Assembly (NCBI GenBank): GCA_002105175.1
Contig: MCGE01000001.1
Span: forward strand, 3,831,515-3,895,514
Reading direction: 5' to 3'
Length of the DNA stretch: 64,000 nucleotides
DNA from: Absidia repens
Taxonomy: Eukaryota > Mucoromycota > Mucoromycetes > Mucorales > Cunninghamellaceae
Shown here: positions 54,433 to 64,000 of the stretch, one piece after another
Layout: each line of letters begins with the position of its first letter
Numbering within the stretch: position 1 is the stretch's first letter
Position numbers and translations under genes: made by a program
Notes under the pieces: model-generated
What the model saw: only the letters and a program-made list of their open reading frames with translations
What the model was told of the DNA's origin: nothing
Databases searched by the model: none

Positions 54433-56031
54433 TCATGAAGATGAGGATGAAGTAGATGAAGAAGAAGAAGAAGAAGACGATGATGATGCATGGGGAAATA
54501 GAGATGGTAAAGTAGTATGTGATAAAAGTCGTGTAGGTGGTGGGAGAGTACGTGTACTATAAAAATTACAACTATCTTCTAGAGATGGGGATAATATATT
54601 CTGCATAGACATGGCTACTCTGGATGGTGTTGATGTTGTCGTGATACTTGATGATATGGGGGGCAAAATCTGAGGTGATGTGGGACTTTTCTCTGTGGTA
54701 GCGTCATCTTCCTGGATTTTTTGACGTTTTCTATTATTAAAAATATAAGATCGGGAAAATCAGTCACTATTACTAAAAGTATCCCACACTCACTTACCCA
54801 TTATTTCTAGTATCCTTTCTTATCCTTATGCGTACACCTTGTTCAGAGAATAATCTTGTCAAAAGAGATGATTCTATATATATATATATATTCAAAAAAA
54901 TGATTCACTTAGTTTGAATTGCATTATCCTTTTTTTTTTTTTTTTTTTTTTTTTTGTTCAGACACAGTACCTGACATGCCAGGGAAATCTACATTTTGAA
55001 CACAATCAATGTCAAAAGAGAAAAAGGATGCACATCAATAAAAAAATAAACAGATATGTAGCAAATGAGAGCTTACATTTTGGAGAGTATACTGTAAACG
55101 GATCTGAGATCACAGATGCCAACCTTTGTACATGTTCACTATATTCGAGGACGGATTAAGGTTTCAGAAAAAAAAACTTTTTTTAGTCCACCGACGATAC
55201 TTTTATTTTTGTTGTGTGTTTACTGATAGAAGGAAGAGGTGATATTTTGACTTACCTAACAATTTCAAACAAGGTAAATTTCAATCGATAGTCTCCTTCT
55301 AACCGTACACTAATATCAGCAAATACAAAGAAACTACCATCTATTGCAAAACAAAACAAAAATCAGACTCCATTAGTAAACAGATCTACAGTATGATCAC
55401 AAGTCAGGCTGAGCTTCTAATAAAACCATCTGCCGAAACCACGCCACATGCACAATACTACTATGGAATACATATACCTATATTGTCAGCATCTTTCAAT
55501 TTGTGTGATGATTGCACGACCGTGCCTGCCGTAGTACGATGTCCATGATGCAGATATAAATCCGTGTCGTCGGTGATACTTGTCAGGTTGGCGTACAGGA
55601 AAAAATAAGGGTTGTGTAAAATCGTTTGATGACTATTAGATTTATCAAAAAAGAAGAACAAAACAAAACAAAAAAAAAACATTCAATAAGGCTATTTTCA
55701 AAAATCTGTTCACTTACCATTGCTGTTGTTGGCAAGCACAATAAAGTTGGACAATAGGAGGTGGATCAATCGGCCTGCGATCAACTAAATAGTCAAGAAT
55801 ATCAAAATACGATCACACAGGCAGTTGGCTAATCTATATGACATTTCTCAAGTGTACCTTTTTCCCGAAAACTACAGAGTCTCGCCTTGCTTGGTTGTTG
55901 AAGTACTTTGAGTTTATATCTAAAGGACGAAATAAAAGAAAAAGTCGGTATATTTGTACTTGAAGTTCGATTATATTGTACCTATGAGTTCCATGACGTG
56001 TGTTGACATTGGAAGAAGAGGATGTGGTCAT
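54433..56031 (-). CDS. velvet-domain transcription regulator (VosA/VelB type)
   Basis: Velvet proteins are fungal DNA-binding regulators of development and secondary metabolism. From the minus-strand ATG at 56031 ('[16 protein letters not shown]') the exons assemble the velvet domain in order: '[21 protein letters not shown]', '[17 protein letters not shown]', '[21 protein letters not shown]', '[20 protein letters not shown]', '[26 protein letters not shown]', 'VDFPGMS' and '[21 protein letters not shown]'. This is followed by a nuclear-localisation-like 'RKRQK' and a Ser/Thr/Pro-rich tail ending in a serine run. The domain begins almost at the N-terminus and is followed by a tail, as in VosA/VelC-like members; a precise subclass is not certain. 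At least six introns are present. Confidence 0.93.
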
Positions 56032-57524
56032 TGGAGACTGGTAACTTTTGTTCAAGAAATAAATAAGAAAACACGTATATTTCGATAAAAAAAAAAGGAC
56101 GGTAGAATAAAAAGTGTAAGAGTATATCAATATAAAAAGAAAAGTGTATAAATAATATGGAAGGAATCAAGAAATAGTTGAAAAACGCATTGAAGTCAAG
56201 AGAAGAGTTGGGGGGAATGGTGAAAGAAAGAAAAAGAAAGGAAAAGAGTTAAAAAAAATCCTCCTCCAAGGACTTGGGTCGATTTGCTATGCTGATCAAT
56301 TAAACTCCGATCATGGTGCCAGCCTTAAAAAAAAGTCAACAGCTCCATTTACCCAGAAATGAAATAACTCTAATTCGACTCCCTTGTTACAGTTTCGTTC
56401 GTTCATTACACTTTACCATTTAATACTTTTTTGAATTATTACTGAATTATAACTATATATATATAATATCATAGTATACCATTAAACCTTTTTTATTATT
56501 CCCATGTGAAATCCATAAGTTAGATCAAATGTCTACCCTCAGTATGTACAAAAAAAAAAGAATTACGGCTGGTGAAAAGGGGCCAATGTAGAAAAAAATA
56601 CATCCACCCCACACCCCTAACCGAGCGTATGGTTAGTTTCATCTTGATCCATAATAACTCTAAGGAAAAAAAACAAGGGGTTTTCATTAGTCATCGTTTT
56701 AATGCGAAGCCTGTGGCTTTCCATATTAGACTTTGGGTTTTTGTTCATATGATGATTAAATATTTGTCTTTTTGCGTATGTTACAATAAAGAGTGGCTTG
56801 CTTTTTTTTTTTTTGTTTCTTTGCAACACATTTTTGCATTGACAGCGGTTTTTACATTCGGACATGAATCGAAAACTCCGATTATAATTATTATTAGGAC
56901 AGTAATACGGGTTATTATTGCCTTTTTTATCTTTTTTATTGGGTAGCAGTGATATGATCCTTTTAGCTCTATAAAGTACTACACAATTTCGGGGTCAATG
57001 AAGATCAAAATCATAACCATGACTCTCTAATAAAAAAAAGTAATAAACAAGGTCGACCTTTGCAATGCATCCATCATCTAAAATATTGATCTCCATTTTA
57101 TTACATGCATATTTTATGTAAAAAGTTTTTCCGTTTTTTTTTTTTTTATGTATCATATGATGATCTGATACTATTAAAAATTTTTTCTTGCCATGATCCA
57201 TCAGCGCGCTTTTATCAGTCAGATTAAAATAATATGATATGAGGCATTAGGACCCATCAGAGCATATATGGAAAGTGGTCTATTTTTTTTAGTGACAGAA
57301 TGTCTTTGTATCGTATTAATATTTAAAAATAGTGACAGAAAAAAAAGGGCGTGATAACCTTACGAAAAGCAAGTCTGTCCGATCCCCCCCCTTTCAACTG
57401 CCCCAACTCCAATTCTCTCTTTCCAGAATTAAAAAAAACAACAAAACATTAAAACACCGCCATTGGGTTGTTTGTGTGCGTCTTCGCAACCAACGAATAT
57501 GTTCCCTTTCATTCTTTCATTATC
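56032..57524. other. 1.5 kb divergent intergenic region, no gene seen
   Basis: This lies between the velvet promoter (left) and the methyltransferase promoter (right). It contains AT microsatellites (56453-56464), several poly-A/T runs and a duplicated 'TAGTGACAGAA' (57289 and 57331). Minor open frames show no family. Confidence 0.55.
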
Positions 57525-58614
<1,090 letters not shown>

Positions 58615-58941
58615 TCAATAGATGCCCCTCACGCACAGCAAACACTACATACGTTTAGCTAGATGATAGATCCCCTCCATTATTTGTTTTTGTAGACTAG
58701 TTATTGATATTTATGTATATATGAATAAAAGATGATTTTTATTGAATAATATGAATGGAATTATATACTATGTACATACAAAAAACAAAAACAAAACAAA
58801 AAACAAAAAAAACAAACAAGAATACTTATTGAATGATATGGAGACAAATGCTATGAAAAGGAAATGCTGTAAAATTGGGTTTTTATTGAATGATGCAAAA
58901 AAAAAAAAAAATGCTATGAAAAAGGATGGATGTGGTGCGTA
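58615..58941. other. convergent 3' spacer with a local duplication
   Basis: This contains a poly(A) signal (ATGAATAAAAGATG, about 58721) and an A/C-rich run (58779-58819). A local duplication is built from 'TTATTGAATGAT' and 'AAATGCTATGAAAA' (58826-58860 and 58883-58923). No gene was seen. Confidence 0.6.
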
Positions 58942-59571
58942 CTAAATAATGGCAAATGTAACAACTACAAGAAGGGGTAAACATAAAAATGGGGATAAGG
59001 CGGCACTATGGTTTGGTGTTGGGGTGGATGTGGCAGCCATGGTACCTTTGGATTGGGTTACAATGGATGATGAAGAGGAGGGTGAGACAGAAGACGTTGA
59101 TGGTATGACCGAGGACACTGCCGATGATGCTGATGATGGGGGAGGAGGCAACCCACCCAGAGGTAATAAAGTGACATTCGAGGTGCCTTGGCGATAACTA
59201 CCATAACAAGCATGACTGTATTGATCAACACACAGGACATTGGAGGAATTGCAGAGACATGAGACAGTCGAGTTGAATCGAGAGCTACAAGCATTGGGCA
59301 TGGACGGACAACCAGTGGTTTGGTGTAATGTACTTGATCCCCAACAGTATTGATGCTGATCGTTGTAACAGACCGTAATCGTTTCGTCGCATCGACATTG
59401 AATCTTGGCGCCGTTGACTTGACCGCAGACGGCAGGTACGGAACAATGGTTGTTTGGTAAGGTGTTGAAGGGCAAAGTAGCCGCTCCATTAGATAATGGG
59501 GCAACTGCTGTGACGAGATCTATACTGAAATAAGAGACGAAGATTGATAAAATAAGAAGTGTCGGTTTCAT
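58942..59571 (-). CDS. Cys-rich, probably GPI-anchored cell-surface protein
   Basis: An intronless minus-strand gene of 209 residues. Residues 1-23 are a signal peptide (MKPTLLILSIFVSYFSIDLV). The body has two tandem six-cysteine modules with identical inner spacing: C-x5-C-x9-C-x-C-x6-C-x7-C, then C-x6-C-x9-C-x-C-x6-C-x7-C, each ending in Cys followed by an aromatic and Gly-Ser. A Pro/Ser/Thr-rich stalk follows. The C-terminus is a hydrophobic tail (LSPFLCLPLLVVVTFAII) preceded by Asn/Ser/Ala, the layout of a GPI-attachment signal. I chose the ATG at 59571 because it starts the signal peptide. I do not recognise the module; it is not the eight-Cys CFEM pattern. A role at the cell wall is inferred from architecture only. 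Confidence 0.82.
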   Translation of the reverse strand: MKPTLLILSIFVSYFSIDLVTAVAPLSNGAATLPFNTLPNNHCSVPAVCGQVNGAKIQCRCDETITVCYNDQHQYCWGSSTLHQTTGCPSMPNACSSRFNSTVSCLCNSSNVLCVDQYSHACYGSYRQGTSNVTLLPLGGLPPPPSSASSAVSSVIPSTSSVSPSSSSSIVTQSKGTMAATSTPTPNHSAALSPFLCLPLLVVVTFAII

Positions 59572-59959
59572 TTTGTGTGTGTGTGTGTGTGCATGAAGAA
59601 AAATGCCCGAAGAACTAGAATAAAGAAAATAGAAAGAAAAAGAATAAAGAAAATCCTTTTGCCACGCGAGATATAAGAAAAGCGTCAAATTTTTTGACCG
59701 GCGAGGAAAGTGAGGGAAACGGGGGGGGGACAGGATATCCATTATTTTTCCAAGCGGCGAAAATGGACTCGATTCCCAAAAAGGAATAGGGTACACCCTA
59801 TTGTCGTCCCTGGCATGGTCATGGCTACCAATGAACGATCTATTTCTATGTCACACTAAATTTATTCACTTTTTTTAAAAGTCATCCATTCTTACATACC
59901 TTTTATCTTGTTTTATTTACTTCTTATTTCTTTTCTTCTTCTTTTTCTTCATTGAAAGA
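59572..59959. promoter_or_regulatory. divergent promoter of the Cys-rich surface protein and the multi-pass membrane protein
   Basis: This 388 bp head-to-head gap separates two genes for membrane or surface proteins, raising the possibility of joint regulation. It contains a GT repeat (59575-59592), a G run (59721-59729) and T/C-rich DNA near the plus-strand start (59905-59950). No specific site is recognised. Confidence 0.4.
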
Positions 59960-62361
59960 ATGACACATCTTAGGTAAAGAGCTGATCACACTTAAATGAA
60001 ACCATGCTTTTTTTTTATTCATAGCATTCTAATCAATTGTATCATATTCATTAGTGATTTCTCTTATCTACGTAAGACTACTTTTTCAACCAAACCGAGG
60101 AGAAAACATACACACACAAAAAAGTATAGTCTTATTAAATAATTTATATATATAGAAAGAGACGCTCAAGAAATATACTTGTCAGCGTTTCTTCTGCTTC
60201 GCATGTGGCAAGCCGATGGATTTAAATGCTTATCACCAAGACGAGTCATCAATGGCGAACTGCGAAGTATTGTCACTTGGTTTATGTTTTTACTAATGAT
60301 AGCACAAGCTTCATGGGGTAAGAATCATAAAAAAAAAAAAAAAAAAATTAAACTAGAAAGCAAAGAAACGCGCGACGAGAAAGCCGCCCCGCCCGACCGG
60401 CCTTACCGGATCAATGGTTTCCTATATCAGATCCTGGGTAATATTTTACTTCGGTCAAACTAACTCCGACCTTTTTTTTATCTATATCATAGATTTCCTT
60501 TGCACTTACATAAAATATACGGAAGGGTTCATGCAGGTTTCACCTGATGTGATTATTAGTAAACCTTTTGAATATTGGGCACCTAGTAACCAGGATCCTA
60601 TTGAGGTAATTTTTTTGTCCTTAAAAAAAATTAGCTTCATTTAATCATGCATATATGCTTATCTTTCTCTTTTTTTCAGGTGATGAACTATATTCAATGT
60701 GTCACCTTTTCCCTTCAAGTAAGCATTCTTCTGTTATTGCAATGTTTTTGGAACTACCTGAGCAATGTTGTTGCAAAGCATAGTTTTATGGGATCAAAAG
60801 AATTCACTTTCTATATCGTATGGTAAGTGCCACAGAATTGTAATTTTTATCAATGCAAAACAGTGAGAAAAAAAAATTTAAACTAATCATCCCATGATAG
60901 GACTGTTGGTACAATCGCAATGTTTCCTGTATTGAATTATTTTTACAAGCACACCGTTTTGGAAGAAGTGGTGCCTCAAACTGCATATTCTTGTGAAAGT
61001 ACGTCTTAAAAGAAATATATATCACCTATATTTGCCACCTGATGAGAGCATCGAGCGGGCATTGAAAACAATTCATTAACTGCGTCTCCCTTTTTCTTTT
61101 TTGTGTCGGTCGTCAACAGTTTTAGTCGTGGCTTTATTGGGCTTTCGAAACCACACACGATTCAACCGGCTTATCAAAGCTGCCATTGGTGATGGAAAAA
61201 AGACGGATCATCATGTGACTGATCGTTTGGCTTACTTCCGTGACATGAATCTTCTTCTATCAGTATCATTGGTGGCATTCGGTGGCGGCATGTTTATCTT
61301 ATGTATTGATGGATTTACAGAAAACAAGATCATAAACTCGAACAAATTTGCAGCGGATCTCTTGATTTGCAACACCAACATTAGTTCCATCTTTCTCTGG
61401 CTCATCATTGTAAGTTGAGAATTACCGCCGTCGTCCCTGGACGTTGGTCGTTTGATAAATGGCTCATGGTGGAGATCTTTTTTGTTTTGTTTTTGTTTTA
61501 CTAATGATAACTTTTTTTATACAATAGATTGGGATCTTCCATCCAGCTCGCGTGGCGATTGATTCAAAGAAGCGAGTGACAACCGATCGTACAGCAACAC
61601 AAGTTACACGGGGAACAGCCGGGATGGCGACGACGACGGTAACACCAACCATCGATCCTCTTGACAATGATGTGGCCAAAGCGGCGTCTTTATCACCGCC
61701 TCGCTATGCTTATGCCAACAATAACAACAACCAAGCTTATTATATGGACAGCACCAAAGTATTGACCAAAGAAAGCGACAGCGACCTGGACTATATGGAT
61801 TCTTTAGCACAGGAATCTATCAACATGACTACACCAATCAATAGCGGTGGCCTTCATCACCCTCGTCATTATCAACGATCAAATGTGGTTTCCATCGACG
61901 ATCCTTATGCTAACGAACCTATATCTTTCTCAATGATCAACTCTGCTGCTAATACGAATTACAATGCCAACACCAACAACAGTAATGCAATGGCCTATGC
62001 CTCAGCTGTGGACCATTACCATGCGCCCAACCATTACTACTTTTCACCCTCCTCACGATCGCCTTCACCAGCATCGTTCTTATCCTCTCCTTCTTCACCC
62101 CCTCCTCTTCCTTTCTCGTCTCCATTGCCACCACCACCACCGCCTTCATCATCCAATCAACCCCATTTTTCTCCTCCCTTCCTTGGTCTTCAATCGACTG
62201 CAGCGTCGCCTCCACCAAACCAAGAACTCCCACCTATCCCTGTGGCAACGACGACTCCAGAAGTACAGCAACAACAGCCCATTGCCGAACATACACCACC
62301 CAATGTTGACGATACGGAAGTGCCGTGGTTAGATCGATCTACCAGCCCTGGTCGTCGATGA
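59960..62361 (+). CDS. multi-pass membrane protein with long Pro/Ser-rich cytoplasmic-type tail, family unknown
   Basis: Small 5' exons join in phase: 59960-59973 (14 nt, 'MTHL' plus AG), 60025-60071 ('SILINCIIFISDFSYL'), 60156-60317, then 'DFLCTYIKYTEGF', 'VMNYIQCVTFSLQVSILLLLQCFWNYL', 'FTFYIVWTVGTIAMFPVLNYFY', 'ILVVALLGFRNHTRFNRLIKAAIGD', and 'MNLLLSVSLVAFGGGMFILCIDGF' with 'LLICNTNISSIFLWLIIIGIFHPARVA'. Six to seven hydrophobic segments are visible. After 'HPARVAIDSKKRV' a roughly 260-residue hydrophilic tail follows, rich in Asn, Ser and Pro, with a PPPPPP run and 'PWLDRSTSPGRR' at the end. The topology resembles a 7TM receptor, but no receptor signature is recognised. It may be a lineage-specific family. 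Stop at 62359. Confidence 0.75.
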
Positions 62362-64000
62362 TCATTCGCTTAGATAGTATAGAGTCCTTTTTTTTTTTTT
62401 TTTAGTAGGATCAGTTTAGAAATTAGTTTAGATAGTCAGTACCTTTTATATATACACATACATATATCTTTTTACTTATTCACCGCCATTTTACATAATT
62501 CTTGCATTATCATTTGTTTTTAAAAATAAAATAAAAAATCGGTTGGACCATCATTTATCTATGTTAGCTTTTTTTTTTGTTTTTTTTTGTCATGCATTGA
62601 TGGTGAAGCTCAGAAAAAACTTAGAAAAAAAAAACTTGGGATCTTTCCACTGAAAATGATACATATATTTATTTTTATGTGACAATAGAATGTTAGCCAC
62701 ATAATAGGACAGTGAAAATGAAGAGGAATGGAAAAATACGGGGTTGGTTTATCTGTCGGTTGCTTTGGCTGAGAGGTCGAGCGTCAAAAAAAAAAAAATC
62801 AATTCAGATCCCGCCCACGTGAATGTTTATTGACTCCCAATTTTTATTTTCTTCCCTTCTTTTTTCTTCTTCCCTTCTTCTTTTTTTCCCCTTCATCATT
62901 CAACTTCTTTGAAGTGCTGGTGATCTTAGAATAGTGTTAGGATTAGTTTAGAAGGGTTTTCAGACCAGGGATTAAAACATGCATGAGGAAAGCCTTTCAT
63001 TTTGGATTCAGGATTTGGACCCACCATTTAGGTGGCTTTTGGAGTCTTCATTAGCTTAGTTTACTGTTAGTTAGTCCATAATTTGTATCTGTATCTGAAT
63101 AAAATGTGTCAGCTTTTTTTCTTACATCCTTTAATTAGTTATGTCCCATTTGTGTCTTTTGTTTTTTGTACAATAGCTACCATCCTTCACGTTTTGATTA
63201 GTATTGATTAATATTTATTCTTCAATGACAGATATCAAACCCTTCAGTTTTCCTCGTGCGTTGTACATTATATTAACTCCCATTTTATAATTGTCCCCTT
63301 GGATAAACAGAGCTGACTATTCCTTCAAATTTCACCTGTCCTCATCATGATTCTTCCTCCAACAGATCTTCCTATTGAATCACTTGTTACAATGAACCCC
63401 ACGCCTTTAGTTTTAGTATCTATCAATACGCTTCAATAAAATATGCCTTTTTACATAAACCATCGGATAATAAACAATGCCGTTACTTTAGTTATTTTTA
63501 CGTGAGACCTACTAAGCTCCTGCTTTATAGTTCCCTCAGTATGACTTTGTCCCTCCCCTCCCCTCCCGCTCTCGTAGCCCCAGGTACTATTAAAAGTAGC
63601 CATATTCATACTCAACCAACCATATAAATAAATTCAGGTCATGCTGCGCGTGTAGCTGCTCCGATAAATTATTTTTAACTGCATTCTAGCTTCTCTAAGA
63701 CTGTTTGCACCCCTCCCCCCTGCCCACCGCCCAACCTCCCAGTTCCTCGGAGAGACATAGCGACTGGTTGACAGCCCTAGGTCACTTCATATGAAATGTA
63801 GTTGTATTATTCCCCACCCTGTCATTCATATAATCGTCTATTAAAGCTCAACATGATTGACGGTGTCTAATTTTATCAAAACCCACATTTCCACAGTCTA
63901 TTCGTGACACCCAGTGGATCAATTTTTAGTTTTATTTTTTTCTGAAGTGTGAGAATCATACGCAAAATCTTTTTTTTTTTTTTTTGACCATTGACCATGT
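62362..64000. other. intergenic region to window end, mostly a long repeat copy
   Basis: It opens with the 3' flank of the membrane-protein gene (AAAATAAAATAAAAAA near 62521). The long repeat copy follows (62758-63815). After that is AT-rich unique-looking DNA to the edge with a poly-T run (63969-63985). No gene was seen. Confidence 0.6.
62758..63815 (+). repeat. most complete dispersed repeat copy, plus strand
   Basis: The head GGTTGCTTTGGCTGAGAGGT, followed by CGAGCG (62758-62783), is followed after a short A tract by the B box TTCAGATCCCGCCCACGTG (62803-62821). The head resembles the 5' end of a tRNA-Leu gene. A T/C tract and the core follow (62930-63050; 'gtgttaggattagtttagaa', 'ttttcagaccagggatta', 'catgcatgaggaaagccttt', 'cattttggattcaggatttg'). 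Next are CATTAGCTTAGTTTACTGTT and CTGAATAAAATGTG (63051-63110). The long body carries 'ccacgcctttagtttt', 'cgcttcaataaaatatgcc' and an end near 63800 ('cttcatatgaaatgtagttg'). Confidence 0.78.

Overview
The window looks like a nuclear contig from a zygomycete (Mucoromycota, probably Mucorales-type) fungus. The evidence is eukaryotic genes split by many short introns (mostly about 40-120 nt, GT-AG with CTAAC/CTAAT-type branch sites), AT-rich intergenic DNA full of poly-A/poly-T tracts, a velvet-domain regulator beside an SRF-type MADS-box gene, and fungal-type NOT1, MTD1 and glucose-6-phosphate 1-epimerase. No rRNA, tRNA, CRISPR or viral genes were recognised. The species is inferred only to phylum level.

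Layout. 58-5445 (+): 3' part of NOT1, scaffold of CCR4-NOT. 5738-6421 (+): small probable mitochondrial protein. 6422-12695: a 6 kb gene desert with several copies of a dispersed repeat. 12696-14973 (-): glucose-6-phosphate 1-epimerase and ribosomal protein uS11. uS11 is divergent from eIF3g (15322-16509, +). 17118-20683 (-): gamma-tubulin and the NAD-dependent methylene-THF dehydrogenase MTD1. 22868-24070 (-): FetB/STAR2-like UPF0014 permease. 24576-27762 (-): TBC1D13-like Rab-GAP. 28298-29432 (-): unknown secreted protein. 29919-30430 (+): mitochondrial bS6m with an apparent frameshift. 31336-39167 (-): PRP8, sharing a 302 bp divergent promoter with a TANGO6/RTP1 homologue (39470-43616, +). 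43859-44178 (-): tentative small zinc-ribbon-like gene. 45744-46838 (+): NT-C2 (EEIG1/EHBP1-type) protein. 48276-50114 (+): METTL25-like methyltransferase. 50115-52019: repeat-bearing gap. 52020-52709 (-): mitochondrial uL6m. 53108-54024 and 54433-56031 (-): MADS-box and velvet regulators in tandem. 57525-58614 (+): class I methyltransferase interrupted by poly-Asn. 58942-59571 (-): Cys-rich GPI-type surface protein. 59960-62361 (+): multi-pass membrane protein with a Pro/Ser-rich tail. 62362-64000: another long repeat copy.

Most genes are independent housekeeping units: mRNA decay, splicing, translation, mitochondrial translation, one-carbon and hexose-phosphate metabolism, cytoskeleton and vesicle traffic. 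There is no operon-like system. The main unexplained structure is a dispersed repeat family of at least six recognisable members. Its 5' end resembles a tRNA-Leu/Ser promoter (A box and B box followed by CACGTG), and it has a conserved core and a long AT-rich 3' body with repeated AATAAA-like motifs. Other oddities are two GC-AG introns, very small exons, an uninterrupted (CAA)n polyglutamine tract in PRP8, a (AAC)36 tract inside a methyltransferase, and two genes whose reading frames do not close cleanly.
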